Shown here: positions 1-9,271 of the stretch, piece by piece
Position numbering within the stretch: position 1 is the first letter of the stretch
Layout of the letters: each line of letters starts with the position of its first letter
NCBI GenBank assembly: GCA_019753105.1
Contig: JAIELJ010000014.1
Location: forward strand, 1 to 64,000
Origin: Hyphomonadaceae bacterium
GTDB taxonomy: Bacteria; Pseudomonadota; Alphaproteobacteria; Caulobacterales; Aquidulcibacteraceae
Length of the DNA: 64,000 bases
Reading direction: 5' to 3'
Made by a program: the position numbers and the translations under genes
Notes under the pieces: model-generated
Database searches by the model: none
The model's input: only the letters and a program-made list of their open reading frames with translations
What the model was told of the DNA's origin: nothing

Positions 1-77
<77 letters not shown>

Positions 78-107
78 TCCCCACCGCATTGTCCTTTATT
101 TCCAAGG

Positions 108-142
108 GGTTTGACAAACGGGGGTGGGGAGGTTTGACAAAT
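108..142 (+). promoter_or_regulatory. Paired GGTTTGACAAA sites, candidate integrase arm sites
   Basis: GGTTTGACAAA occurs at 108-118 and again at 131-141, 23 bases apart, between attL and the integrase gene. Related copies (GGTTTGACAG at 13027-13036 and TTTGACAATT at 13081-13090) lie just inside attR. Repeats at both ends of an element match the known layout of arm-type integrase or excisionase sites. The role is inferred from position only. Confidence 0.45.
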
Positions 143-230
143 TGCGTTCGCGGGACGTTCAGATGCGTGCCTATGCGACCGCGCAAATACATGAAAGGCC
201 ACCTCACGGCGGCCCTTCACATTCAGCGAT

Positions 231-1268
231 CTACTTCCTTCCAACGATCATTTTGCTGATGGCTTCTCTGGCCATTCGTTCCTGATCGGCGGAAGCAGTG
301 TAGCGCTCCACTTCGCTCAAGGTCTTGTGGCCGGTTATCGCGGCGATCTCTTTTGATGAGCAGCCCGCTTCGGCCAAACGCCGAGCCGCAGCTTTTCGTA
401 ATCCGTGAGCGCTCCGCTTGCTGAGTCCAGCTTTGTCGCAAGCTCCCCGGAACCAATTCCCAAATCCCGCTGCACTGAACGGCTTGCCATATGCAGTCGT
501 GAGGAACGTGAGATTGTCGTTTGGCAATTCGTCCAAAACCGCCTTCAGGTCTGGGTGGATCGGGATGGTGAGTTCGGTGCCGGTCTTCGATTGTTTGAAC
601 CGGATCGCATCGCGTGTCCGGTGCTGGCGGCCCAATCGAACCACGTCACCCCGACGTTGGCCCAAGTAGTAGAGCAAACAGAGGGCGAGACGCTCTCGCG
701 TCCCTGATTCCCAATGCTGTAAGAATGTCGCGATGTCTTCATCGCTCCACGGCGCGAAGCCTTCTCCTGGTGGCTTGTATTTCTTCACCTTGAACGTCGG
801 ATCATCACCTCTCCATCCGCCGTCGAGCGCGAAGCGACAGATGATCTTGAGAACTTTACGTAAGCCGTTTGCGCCTTCCGGCCCAGCTTGCTCGTAGCGT
901 TCCGCCAAGTGTTCCATGACGTGTTTTCGCTGCAAGTCCCTCACTGGCTTGGAACCGTGCTTGCCGCGCCATCTATCTAGCAGGCGTTTGTAGTTCTTCT
1001 GCGACGCTGGGCTGAGCGAGATGAAGAGTGGCGAGCGGTAGTAAGACAAAATCAGCGAGTCGAATGAACCGGGCGAGACGGTGGGTTCGCCTTTGGCTTT
1101 CGGCTTCGAGAATTTCGAGTCGGCCTCATAGTATGCAGTCATGAACTTCGGTTCACCGGGGGTGCCCGGTAGCGGCGTTCGAGTGTAGCCACGACGGTAG
1201 TAGTAGCGCATTCGACCATGGCGGTCTGGGAATGATTGCACGTAGGGTAGCTTTAGCGTGACCATCAT
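231..1268 (-). CDS. int: Tyrosine-recombinase integrase
   Basis: This 345-residue protein is a phage-type integrase that would join the island to the tRNA-Arg site. An N-terminal DNA-binding region and a core-binding SAM-like domain (about 65-160) precede the catalytic domain (about 170-340). Visible catalytic residues are Arg205 or Arg206 in GQRRGDV, a Lys near 228 (QSKTG), the HGLR box (His288, Arg291), His314 in TGHK and the tyrosine nucleophile Tyr323 in ERYTAS. All are present, so it looks active. The start ATG overlaps the end of the upstream small gene by four bases, indicating coupled translation. It reads toward the tRNA, as is usual for tRNA-integrating islands. Confidence 0.93.
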   Translation of the reverse strand: MMVTLKLPYVQSFPDRHGRMRYYYRRGYTRTPLPGTPGEPKFMTAYYEADSKFSKPKAKGEPTVSPGSFDSLILSYYRSPLFISLSPASQKNYKRLLDRWRGKHGSKPVRDLQRKHVMEHLAERYEQAGPEGANGLRKVLKIICRFALDGGWRGDDPTFKVKKYKPPGEGFAPWSDEDIATFLQHWESGTRERLALCLLYYLGQRRGDVVRLGRQHRTRDAIRFKQSKTGTELTIPIHPDLKAVLDELPNDNLTFLTTAYGKPFSAAGFGNWFRGACDKAGLSKRSAHGLRKAAARRLAEAGCSSKEIAAITGHKTLSEVERYTASADQERMAREAISKMIVGRK

Positions 1269-1525
1269 TCGCTCCGATCAAATGCGTTGACGTAAGCGGG
1301 TTCTTCTCCGAGTGCCGAGAAGAACATGTCGATTCGATCTCTATCGAAAATGCGTCGAGTGCCGATGTTTATTGCGGGTGGCATTCGACCTTCGGCGACG
1401 AGCTTGTCGTACGTGTTCTCGCTAACGCCGATGTAGTGGGCAGCTTGCGGGCGGCTGAGTCCGCGTGGGCAAATTGCATTTCGTGCACTCGCGACGTTTC
1501 GCGAGCGGTAGGTGTCTTCTTTCAA
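1265..1525 (-). CDS. AlpA/excisionase-like helix-turn-helix protein
   Basis: This is an 86-residue protein with a MerR-like winged HTH of the AlpA/HTH_17 kind: residues about 23-70 carry GLSRPQAAHYIGVSENTYDK, then a basic wing ending in RRIFDRDRID. Such proteins bind island DNA as excision factors or activators of the integrase gene. The only in-frame start seen is TTG at 1525; no internal ATG exists, and AGGGA lies 12 bases upstream on the coding strand. It ends inside the integrase start (ATGA overlap), so the two form one operon. An excision role is inferred from family and context. Confidence 0.75.
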   Translation of the reverse strand: MKEDTYRSRNVASARNAICPRGLSRPQAAHYIGVSENTYDKLVAEGRMPPAINIGTRRIFDRDRIDMFFSALGEEPAYVNAFDRSE

Positions 1526-1553
1526 TTTATGGAAGTCCCTGGATGGAGGTTAA

Positions 1554-1569
1554 ATCACAGGCACATAAT
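1554..1569 (-). promoter_or_regulatory. Upstream element shared by two island genes (copy 1)
   Basis: On the minus strand this reads ATTATGTGCCTGTGAT. A copy differing in one base lies at 2320-2335, and each copy sits roughly 30-45 bases upstream of a minus-strand start codon. It could be a shared -10/operator region or a binding site for the AlpA-like protein. Function is not shown. Confidence 0.35.
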
Positions 1570-1689
1570 CAAGCGATCATCTTACCACGGTGGATCACGC
1601 TTTTCCACTATCGCAGCATTCACAGTTTGGTGTTCTGCAAAGTGTGTTGCGCTGCTCCGACGTACTCTCTTTGTGGATCAAGAGAACCC

Positions 1690-1729
1690 TTGAGTCAGAT
1701 TGAGTCTAGGCTGACGCAATCTGACTCAA
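1690..1729. terminator. 13-bp perfect inverted repeat downstream of the zinc-finger gene
   Basis: TTGAGTCAGATTG (1690-1702) is the exact reverse complement of 1717-1729, with a 14-base spacer. It lies just past the 3' end of the minus-strand gene at 1737. There is no T-run, so it may be a factor-dependent terminator, an RNA-stabilising hairpin or a protein-binding dyad. Confidence 0.5.
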
Positions 1730-1736
1730 CATCTGT

Positions 1737-2288
1737 CTATTGCGCTCTGGCGTCCGATGCGTCCGCCCAGCCGATCACGTTCAAGCCGTCCATCGATAGC
1801 TCGAAGAACGACATCTCATCCCAGACTTTCGGGATCATCGTCGCAACGGCGAGCTTCGGCCCGTCGTCCGTCTCGAATGTCGTGACGGTGAACTGATCCG
1901 GTGGCTCTGGTGCGTGTTGGATGTGTTTCCACCAGTCCATTGCAACGACGATGGCCGCAGACTCCCAGCCTTTGGCTGGTTCATCTTCGTCGGGCATGAT
2001 GGAGAGCAGCAACATCGCGCTTCCTTTGCCGCAGTCGAGCAATGATAGCGCGAGTAGGTGCACTGGCATCGTCCAGTTGTGCGGGTTGGTCTGGGCCACG
2101 TAGCAGGCGACTTCCGTCCAGCCATCTAAGTTGCTCTTGCTTGTCGCGTCTTTTCTGCACTGGCTGCATCCGCTTCCGCCGCAGTTGGTGCATTGGATGT
2201 TTTCAGATGCGGGGCGGCATTGATCACAACCGCGACCGCCGCAGTTCGCGCACACGTCAATGCGTGTGAGCGTCGTTTCTATTTTCAT
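1737..2288 (-). CDS. Cys-rich zinc-finger hypothetical protein
   Basis: The start is taken as ATG at 2288 (183 residues). A longer frame opens at GTG 2330, but that lies inside the upstream element shared with the gene at 1525. Residues about 10-40 hold two CxxCGGxGCxxC-type motifs (CANCGGRGCDQC and CTNCGGSGCSQC), like the zinc-binding repeats of the DnaJ central domain. The rest (about 45-183) has many Trp and acidic residues and resembles no family I can name. No signal peptide or membrane segment is seen. It is an island cargo gene of unknown function, perhaps RNA- or protein-binding through the zinc knuckles. Confidence 0.65.
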   Translation of the reverse strand: MKIETTLTRIDVCANCGGRGCDQCRPASENIQCTNCGGSGCSQCRKDATSKSNLDGWTEVACYVAQTNPHNWTMPVHLLALSLLDCGKGSAMLLLSIMPDEDEPAKGWESAAIVVAMDWWKHIQHAPEPPDQFTVTTFETDDGPKLAVATMIPKVWDEMSFFELSMDGLNVIGWADASDARAQ

Positions 2289-2319
2289 ATGATGAAGGTG
2301 TCCTTCGATCTGGGGTTTG

Positions 2320-2335
2320 ATCACGGGCACATAAT
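2320..2335 (-). promoter_or_regulatory. Upstream element shared by two island genes (copy 2)
   Basis: On the minus strand this reads ATTATGTGCCCGTGAT, one base different from 1554-1569, and ends 32 bases before the ATG at 2288. The remaining space to 2575 is AT-richer and should hold divergent promoters; no clear consensus boxes can be assigned there. Confidence 0.35.
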
Positions 2336-2575
2336 GTAGGCTGCAAGCATATCGCGATTTCGCTCAATTCGCAACGAAAAATCGCTTCGCATCGAAGTCG
2401 TCGCAGTGAGTTTGAGCGAAGAAAACTCGTCGTCGATCTGGAATCATTTCTGATCGGTTTTCCGAAATCTTTTCTAATCGCGCAGTGTTTAACACGGATA
2501 TTGTCTTGCTCTTGAATGGCGCGAAACGTGCGCCAACATTGTGCGCCGGGCGGGACTTCAAGAACGAAAAGCAGA

Positions 2576-2797
2576 ATGAATATGGAAATGTGCCAAAGGG
2601 AAAGCCGCGTGCGCCGTCGCGCACGCAAAATCGGACTCGCATTGCAGAAGATACGCTATCGCTTGCCGGAACTGCGTGCTGTCTACAGCGGCTACATGCT
2701 GGTGACGGAAGACCGTGTGGCCGTGCTGGGTGCACATCCGCACGCATACTCGGCCAACCTGGATGACATCGAAACGTATCTCCGGGAGGCAAGCTGA
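2576..2797 (+). CDS. Small conserved-type hypothetical protein
   Basis: This is a 73-residue basic protein starting at the first of two close ATGs (2576 and 2582); an upstream in-frame ATG at 2516 would add 20 residues of low-complexity sequence and is less likely. After an arginine-rich stretch (RRRARKIGLALQKIRYRLPE) comes a short beta-like segment, GYMLVTEDRVAVLGAHPHAY, and a C-terminal LDDIETYL. The product may be a small DNA-associated or regulatory protein, but I do not recognise it. It overlaps the next gene by one base (TGATG), so the two are co-translated. Confidence 0.6.
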   Translation: MNMEMCQRESRVRRRARKIGLALQKIRYRLPELRAVYSGYMLVTEDRVAVLGAHPHAYSANLDDIETYLREAS

Positions 2798-3210
2798 TGG
2801 CCGACTATTGGGCTACATGCCGCTCGAACTACTTCCACGTCGTCTGCCGCAAGAGCTTCGACTTGTGGGCATGGAGATGCGGTCTGGTCGTGTGGCCGCG
2901 TGACGATGGTCGCGTAGCCATCACAACGGAAGAGCAACGTGGCTGGCCAGTTGAACGCGGCGTTGACCATCCGGAAGACATCGACTGGGAAGACTTTGAT
3001 CTCTTCGATGAGCTGGCGGGTCACTTGCAGGAAGGCGAGGTGGCAGTACTGTTGGAGTCCGGCTCGGAGAAAGCGCGGGTGATCGGCGGCTACGCCGTTG
3101 CGGTCACGCGAGGCAAGAAGGCCGTGCAGATTTCGCTCGATGACATCTACGCCAAGGCCGCCGAGAAGTTCTCTGTGCCGGTCCACCGCATCGGGCGAGC
3201 GGAATACTGA
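2797..3210 (+). CDS. Hypothetical protein
   Basis: A 137-residue acidic protein translationally coupled to the gene before it. The N-terminal third is rich in Trp and Cys (residues 5-35), the middle is acidic (DHPEDIDWEDFDLFDEL), and the C-terminal third (about 95-137) looks like an alternating strand-helix fold. No signal peptide, membrane segment or catalytic motif is evident. A hairpin with the features of a terminator follows at once. Function unknown; island cargo. Confidence 0.6.
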   Translation: MADYWATCRSNYFHVVCRKSFDLWAWRCGLVVWPRDDGRVAITTEEQRGWPVERGVDHPEDIDWEDFDLFDELAGHLQEGEVAVLLESGSEKARVIGGYAVAVTRGKKAVQISLDDIYAKAAEKFSVPVHRIGRAEY

Positions 3211-3221
3211 CCGTCTACGTT

Positions 3222-3265
3222 AAACGCCCTCTCAATCGAGCCTGGAAGGCCGTGGGAGGGCGTTT
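3222..3265 (+). terminator. Stem-loop terminator after the small operon
   Basis: AAACGCCCTC (3222-3231) pairs perfectly with GAGGGCGTTT (3256-3265) around a 24-base loop that can itself form a short GCC/GGC stem. The right arm ends in TTT. It begins 12 bases after the stop codon at 3210. Confidence 0.6.
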
Positions 3266-3914
3266 GCGTGCGCGGCGATGTCGAGTGCCCCGGTGCAACG
3301 ACGAAAGCGCACCAAGGCGCACATCGAAAAAGTTTTTGCAGTGAGGCGGCCAATCAAGTTGGTCGCCGTCGATAAATACTCAATGCCGGTCTGTGGTCAG
3401 AGTCCCGGCAAGCCTGATTCAATCAGGCCGCAATGTCTGGCCCACGGTTACGTCATCTTCCGATGGGGGCCGGGTTGAGTTTGGAAGAAACGATCAGGTC
3501 ACAATCGAGCGTGTGAACGCCCTGAATGGGAAGACCCCATTCTCTTTCTCAACACCACCTCAAAAAATGATCGTCTTTGCGTTTGACGAGATCAAGCGTG
3601 ATGCTGGCGGGCACTTTTACCGGCGAGAGGTTGATCTCAATGGCTTTCCGACCGCTTCAAAACTTCACACGAGTTTGAAGGCATCTGCACCTATCGAACC
3701 CCCCAAGCATGAGTGTGCTCACTCAGGGGAGCGTCTGGCCCACGTTAAAAGGCAGTGCAGGTAAACCAGCTTGAGTGTGCCCTACAGGTCCGCAACCCCT
3801 TTGATTTTTCGGGAGGGGAGGGTAGCGGAAAACGGACTATGCCTGAAGACAAGTTTGTCCGTCGATGCGGCTTCAACATTTCTCGAATGCGTTCAGCATC
3901 CGATGGTGTTCAAA
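3266..3914. other. Gene-poor gap, about 650 bp
   Basis: No convincing gene is seen. A 123-codon frame (3393-3764) lacks a ribosome site and recognisable motifs. The stretch holds an 8-bp inverted repeat with a one-base centre (GCCTGATT at 3412-3419, AATCAGGC at 3421-3428) and two copies of GTCTGGCCCACG (3435-3446 and 3733-3744). It may be decayed island DNA downstream of the convergent genes. Confidence 0.5.
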
Positions 3915-4901
3915 CTATCCAACGGTTCCTGTGATCGTTCCGTTGTTGGTTACGCTCACCGTCTTGCCATTCTTGCGGATGGCGTAACCAGCAGCACCGC
4001 CGTTTGCGTAGCCCATCTCGCTCCAATCACCAGCACCGCCACTGCCGGACGGATTGACGCCGTTTGCACCCGCCGCACCTGCATTGCCGCCAGCACCGCC
4101 CGCGCCATTGCTGCGTGTCACGGGCAATGTCATTCCGGTTTGGCCCGCGCTGCCAGCGCCACCGCCGCTCGTAGTGCCGCTGCCGCCACTGCCGCCGCTC
4201 GGACCATTTGGAAATCCGCCGCCGCCATCGCCGCCGTACCAGAATGTCGGCTCGCCTTCGACATCGCGAACCCATGCGCCGCCACCACCACCGCCACCGC
4301 CACCGGCTTTAATCTCACCACCTGAATTGACGACGACGGTTAGGTTTTCTTGTGCATAGAGCGCATCGCCGCCCGCGCCTCCGGCCACTGCGGGTGTGCC
4401 GGATTCTGTGCCAGCTCCACCCGCACCGCCGCCGCCATAGACTTTGCCAGACACTTGCAGCGTCAAGGCGATGGTATAGCTGCCTGACGGCCACGAGCCT
4501 GTTTCGATGCCGCGAAGGCCAGCAGCTCCGGTGATCGTCACACCACTGCCAACCACGAACGTGATCGTCGCGTCGGTGAGCCCGGTGTAGCCGCTCTCAT
4601 TGGCTTTCGTGCGCAGATTGACCGGCCCCGTTGCTGTCGAGAGATTGATAGTCGCGGAAAAAAGCGGTGGCGTCGGTGGCGATGCGCCACCCGTGCGGAT
4701 CACAGAGGTGCGATTGCCCGCAGCATCGTATTGATACTCAACAACGACGCCGCTCGAATATTCAGCTTTTGTGACACGACCGTGCGCATCGTACGTATAG
4801 TCAACGGTTTCAGCGCTTTGTGCATGTGCATTGCCAGCACGCCATGAAGTGATGCTCGCCAATGCAAGCTGTGCGAACAACGCTCGCCGAGAAACGCTCA
4901 T
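3915..4901 (-). CDS. Tat-exported YD-repeat/Gly-rich tip protein
   Basis: The start ATG at 4901 gives 328 residues and an N-terminus SVSRRALFAQLALAS, a twin-arginine (Tat) signal, with likely cleavage after AHA (about 28). Residues about 32-70 hold two YD repeats (VDYTYDAHGRVTKAEY and VEYQYDAAGNRTSV). After a proline linker, residues about 80-160 look like beta-rich repeats and about 155-328 is extremely glycine-rich (runs of G with N, S, A), as in the polyglycine-helix tips of phage tail fibres. It faces the large RHS gene across a 106-base divergent promoter region and shares its YD repeats. It could be a surface or receptor-binding accessory of the RHS system; that role is inferred. Confidence 0.7.
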   Translation of the reverse strand: MSVSRRALFAQLALASITSWRAGNAHAQSAETVDYTYDAHGRVTKAEYSSGVVVEYQYDAAGNRTSVIRTGGASPPTPPLFSATINLSTATGPVNLRTKANESGYTGLTDATITFVVGSGVTITGAAGLRGIETGSWPSGSYTIALTLQVSGKVYGGGGAGGAGTESGTPAVAGGAGGDALYAQENLTVVVNSGGEIKAGGGGGGGGGAWVRDVEGEPTFWYGGDGGGGFPNGPSGGSGGSGTTSGGGAGSAGQTGMTLPVTRSNGAGGAGGNAGAAGANGVNPSGSGGAGDWSEMGYANGGAAGYAIRKNGKTVSVTNNGTITGTVG

Positions 4902-5007
4902 CGCGTCCTCCCAAAACCGATGCACGAAAAATCTTCGCGTCGAGATTGACTCTAGCCAAAAGCGGGAACAACGCTGTTGTCAACCTCAAGTTTTGTGGAG
5001 CGGGCTG

Positions 5008-8000
5008 ATGCAGCACGTGATCCTGGCTCGGTTGCGATTGTTTTGCATGGCGGCAATCGCAGCGCTCGCGCTTGCGGTCGCAGCTGGTTCGGCGTCAGCG
5101 CAATCGATTGGCCCACCGCCTGTGCGTGCGACCATCGATGAGAACGGCGTCGATCTGACGGACGGCTCGCTCTGGACATGGTCGCCCAGCATTTCAATCG
5201 GCCAACCGGGTTCGGGTGCGCTTGTCTATTCACGGGTCTATGATTCCAGTGCGTTGGCGTGGCGCGACAACCTCACAGGCACGATCAATAGTTCGGGCTC
5301 GACCTATACGGTGTCGCTGTTCGGATCGTCTGAGGTGTTCACGTTGTCGGGCGGGGTTTACACGCCCGATGAAGCCAACGGCGCGACGCTCACATTCAAC
5401 AGCACAACAAACGATTACACTTATACGACGCGATACGGCGCGGTGGCGGTCTTCGACAAAGACCTAGCCGGGACTTCGCCCACGCAGGCCAATGAAGGCC
5501 GCGTCATCTCGTATACCGAACCCGATGGCGAGGCGTATGTCTTCACCTACGTCACGCTCAATTCGAGCACGCAGCGCCTCCAATCGGTCACGAACAATTT
5601 CGGCTATCAGCTGAAGCTCGATTACTACAATAACGATCCGGCCACCGATGGCTTGCGGCTCATTCGGGTCACGGCGCTCAACAACGCGGTGGATTATTGC
5701 AACCCGTCCGCTGACAGTTGTTCTTACTCGCAGACGTGGCCGAACCTGCAATTCAATGCGACGCGGCCAACCGAGATCACCGACGCCTTGAGCCAAGTGT
5801 GGCGGTACGTCTACGACGGCTCGAACCGCATCACTGGCATCCGGCGTCCGACGAGTCCCAGCACCAACAACATCACCGTCGCCTACAATTCGACGACGGG
5901 ACGTGTCTCCACTGTCAGCGATGGCGCGGGCACTTGGACGTACAGCTTTCCCTCGGTGATGACTGGATCGCGCACGGTGACCGTCACCGATCCGGTCAGC
6001 AGCTCGTACGGAATCAGCTTCAACGGCACGAACACCATCTCCGAGGTCACCAACGGCGGGCTGTCCATCACCTATAGCTACGATGGCGAAAATCGCGTCA
6101 CCGGCATCACTGACACGGCCGATGTCATCACACAGTTCCAATACGACGCACGCGGTAACGTCACCCAAACGACTCGCGTACCCGCAGCGGGCGGCACAAG
6201 CATTGTAACAAGCGCGAGCTATCCCAGCGATTGTACGTACATCAGGACCTGCAACCTGCCGACATCCACGACGGACGAGCGAGGCTTCCAAACCGACTAC
6301 ACGTACGACAACGCACACGGCGGCGTGTTGACGGTGACCTCGCCTGCACCAACGGGCAGCGCTCCGGCGATCACGGGAGTACGTCCGCAGACGCGGTTCG
6401 AGTACGGCCAATTCAGCGCCTACTACAAGAACAGCTCGGGGACGATTGTCGCGGGTCCTAGCCAGGTCACGTTGCTCATTGAAACGTCGGCGTGCGCCAC
6501 GACGAGTTCGTGCGACGGCGGGTCCGACGAAACTCTCACCGTGATCGGCTATGGCTCGACCGGCGTCGCCAACAACAGATTGCCGGTGTCGCAGACGATC
6601 CAGTCCGGCACGGGCAGCATCAGTTCAGCGACCGCGTTCACGTACGATAGCGTCGGCAATCTGCTCACCATCGATGGCCCCTTGAGCGGAACCGATGACA
6701 CCAGCCGCTTGCGCTACGATGCGTTGCGCCAGACCATCGGCGCGGTGGGTCCCGATCCTGATGGCGGTGGCTCCGGGCTGCATCGGGCGCAGCGCTTCAC
6801 CTACAACGCCGATGGGCAAGTGACGGTCGCCGAAAGCGGCACCGTCACCTCGCAGTCAGACGCGGCATGGGCGAACTTCGCGACGCTTGAACAGGTCAAC
6901 ACCGGCTACAACGCCCAAGGCCGCGCCATCACCAGTGCTTTCGTTGCGCAGAGCGCCACGCACGCCCTGACGCAGTTCAGCTACGACGCGGGCGGGCGGC
7001 TGGAATGCCAAACGGTGCGCATGAACCCGGCGGCGTTCGGCAGCCTTCCGTCGTCGGCCTGCACGCTGGGCACGCAAGGCTCGTACGGCCCGGATCGCGT
7101 GACGCGGTTCACCTACAACGTGAACGACCAAGTGCTGACGGTCACGACTGGCTACAATACGGGTAGCCCGATCACGGAAGTCACCAACGCTTACGATACA
7201 AGCACCGGCCAGTTGCTCGGCGTTTATGACGGGCAGAACAATCGCACCGGCTATCAATACGATGCGTACGGCCGTCTCACGCACACCTATTATCCGCGCC
7301 CCGATCTGCCCGGCACCAGTTCGACTACTGACTACGAGCAATATTCCTACAACGCCGCCTCCGCGATCACGCAGACACGGCGCCGCGATGGGCAGACGAT
7401 CTCTTTCACCTACGACAATTTGCTTCGCGTCACCGCGCTCGATGCGCCGGGCGGTTCAGCCGACGATGTCAGCTACACCTACGACCTTTTCTCCCGCCAG
7501 CTGACGGCGGTGAACAATAGCCAGACGCAAAGCTTCGCTTACGATCAGCTTTCGCGGGTCACCAGCGCTGGCGGACCGCTCGGCACGGTGTCTTACCAGT
7601 ACGACGCGGCCTCGCGACGCATCCGCATGGACTGGCCTGACAATTTCTATGTCACGTACGACTACGATCTAACCAACGCCGTCACCGCCATCCGCGAGAA
7701 TGGCGCGACATCTGGCGCGGGCGTGTTGGCGACGTTTGCGTACGACAATCTGGGACGCCGCGTTTCGCTCACACGCGGCAATGGCGTGGTCACCACGTAT
7801 GCCTTCGACGCCGCCTCGCTGCTGGCGACGCTGACGCAAGACCTGTCGGGCTCAGGCTCGGACTTGGTGCGCACGTTCGACTACAATGCAGGCGCTCAGA
7901 TCGTGGAGCGTGAAAGCAGCAATTCGGCCTACAACACGCCGACGCCGTACAACGGCACGACTGCCTACACCGATAACGGCCTCAACCAATACAACAACGT

Positions 8001-9267
8001 CACGCAAGCGCTGCCCGGCTACGATGCTCGCGGCAACCTCACCAATTTGGGTCAGAGCACATTCGCCTACGACATCTTCAACCGGCTGACCGCAGCGACC
8101 CCAGCGGGGTCGAGCCAGACGACATTCGCCTATGATGCGCTGGGCCGCTTGCGCCGCGCTCAGACTGGATCGACCGTCACGCAATTCCTGTTTGATGGAG
8201 TCCAGACAATCGCCGAATACGACGGCACAACGCCCACCGCAGTGCTGCAACGCCGCTACGTCTTCGGCCCGGGCGTGAACGAACCGCTGGTCTGGTACGA
8301 AGGCACAGGCACAAGCGACCGCCGCTGGCTGGTCAGCGACGAACGCGGCAGCATCATCGCTGTCACCAACGGAACAGGCGCGGCGTCCAGCATCAATGCG
8401 TATGACGAATACGGCGTGCCGGCGTCAGGCAACGCGGGGCTCTTTCAGTACACAGGACAGATGTGGCTCTCCGGTGCGCAGCTTTATCATTACAGAGCGC
8501 GAGCCTACGACCCGCGCCTCGGCCGCTTCATGCAAACCGATCCTATCGGGTTTGAAGGTGGGATGAATCTGTATGCGTACGTCGGGAACGATCCAGTCAA
8601 CTTAGTCGATCCGTTTGGTTTGCTCGATGTCAGGACACGTCGGGAGAGGATAATTGTGGTAACCGCAATTAGGGCGGAACCTTATTTGTGGGGAGAGCTA
8701 CAAAGCTTGACATGGCTGGCGGATGGCGGTGGTGGCGGAGGAATAGCCTCTATGGCCAGCGGCAGCGCCGCTACCTTTCAGACTATTTCGGACGAAGCGC
8801 AGCCTACATGTTCATCCATCATTGCCTCAAATATCGGCATAGGTGCAGTAGGGGGTGCGGCGGGCGGCTTGCTCGCCGGGGCAACCATTGCCGGAGTGCC
8901 GAGTGGAGGCACGCTGGCAGTGCCAGGTGCGGGTACTGGAGCAGTCATCGGAGGCGCGGGCGGCGCAGCTGTCGGGGGAATTATTGGCTTAGCGACATGT
9001 CACGCGAATTCTTTAAACTCTTCTCGACCGACGTGGGTATATGAACTTCGCTACAATAGTACCGGGGAAGTGGCAAAATACGGAATCACCTCACGCCTCA
9101 ATCCTACAGATCGGTATCCGTCGTGGTTCTATAGCGTACGTGGCGTGACGATGTTTCCGCTGATGCGGTACTCAAACCGCCGAGATGCTCGGAATGCAGA
9201 GCGAGCTCTCTGCATACGATATAGAGCAGAACACGGGACGCGGCCTCCCATGAGCCTGATTTGTTGA
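5008..9267 (+). CDS. Secreted RHS/YD-repeat polymorphic toxin with URI-like nuclease tip
   Basis: The start at ATG 5008 is set by GGAG eight bases upstream and by the signal peptide that follows (hydrophobic 10-28, cleavage after SASA about 31); the protein is 1419 residues. Residues about 40-1150 are a shell of YD repeats (FSYDAGGRLE, YTYDLFSRQL and many more). The RHS core-associated block (RARAYDPRLGRFMQTDPIG to DPFG, ending about 1204) is the known self-cleavage boundary. The 215-residue tip then has a glycine-zipper hydrophobic stretch (about 1275-1335) and a C-terminal domain with YELRYNSTGEVAKYGITS plus RRDARNAERALC, which fits the GIY-YIG/URI fold used by Tox-URI nucleases. Tip and following genes look AT-richer than the core, as expected for exchanged tips. 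The immunity candidate starts four bases later. Confidence 0.85.
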   Translation: MQHVILARLRLFCMAAIAALALAVAAGSASAQSIGPPPVRATIDENGVDLTDGSLWTWSPSISIGQPGSGALVYSRVYDSSALAWRDNLTGTINSSGSTYTVSLFGSSEVFTLSGGVYTPDEANGATLTFNSTTNDYTYTTRYGAVAVFDKDLAGTSPTQANEGRVISYTEPDGEAYVFTYVTLNSSTQRLQSVTNNFGYQLKLDYYNNDPATDGLRLIRVTALNNAVDYCNPSADSCSYSQTWPNLQFNATRPTEITDALSQVWRYVYDGSNRITGIRRPTSPSTNNITVAYNSTTGRVSTVSDGAGTWTYSFPSVMTGSRTVTVTDPVSSSYGISFNGTNTISEVTNGGLSITYSYDGENRVTGITDTADVITQFQYDARGNVTQTTRVPAAGGTSIVTSASYPSDCTYIRTCNLPTSTTDERGFQTDYTYDNAHGGVLTVTSPAPTGSAPAITGVRPQTRFEYGQFSAYYKNSSGTIVAGPSQVTLLIETSACATTSSCDGGSDETLTVIGYGSTGVANNRLPVSQTIQSGTGSISSATAFTYDSVGNLLTIDGPLSGTDDTSRLRYDALRQTIGAVGPDPDGGGSGLHRAQRFTYNADGQVTVAESGTVTSQSDAAWANFATLEQVNTGYNAQGRAITSAFVAQSATHALTQFSYDAGGRLECQTVRMNPAAFGSLPSSACTLGTQGSYGPDRVTRFTYNVNDQVLTVTTGYNTGSPITEVTNAYDTSTGQLLGVYDGQNNRTGYQYDAYGRLTHTYYPRPDLPGTSSTTDYEQYSYNAASAITQTRRRDGQTISFTYDNLLRVTALDAPGGSADDVSYTYDLFSRQLTAVNNSQTQSFAYDQLSRVTSAGGPLGTVSYQYDAASRRIRMDWPDNFYVTYDYDLTNAVTAIRENGATSGAGVLATFAYDNLGRRVSLTRGNGVVTTYAFDAASLLATLTQDLSGSGSDLVRTFDYNAGAQIVERESSNSAYNTPTPYNGTTAYTDNGLNQYNNVTQALPGYDARGNLTNLGQSTFAYDIFNRLTAATPAGSSQTTFAYDALGRLRRAQTGSTVTQFLFDGVQTIAEYDGTTPTAVLQRRYVFGPGVNEPLVWYEGTGTSDRRWLVSDERGSIIAVTNGTGAASSINAYDEYGVPASGNAGLFQYTGQMWLSGAQLYHYRARAYDPRLGRFMQTDPIGFEGGMNLYAYVGNDPVNLVDPFGLLDVRTRRERIIVVTAIRAEPYLWGELQSLTWLADGGGGGGIASMASGSAATFQTISDEAQPTCSSIIASNIGIGAVGGAAGGLLAGATIAGVPSGGTLAVPGAGTGAVIGGAGGAAVGGIIGLATCHANSLNSSRPTWVYELRYNSTGEVAKYGITSRLNPTDRYPSWFYSVRGVTMFPLMRYSNRRDARNAERALCIRYRAEHGTRPPMSLIC

Positions 9268-9271
9268 GACC

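Noticed and set aside
3393-3764. 123-codon plus-strand frame in the gap before the YD/Gly-rich gene
   Set aside because: No ribosome site, no recognisable motif, and it spans an inverted repeat and a repeated 12-mer; treated as non-coding.
5464-6411. 315-codon minus-strand frame within the RHS gene
   Set aside because: Arg-rich composition with no motif, fully opposite a well-supported YD-repeat coding region.
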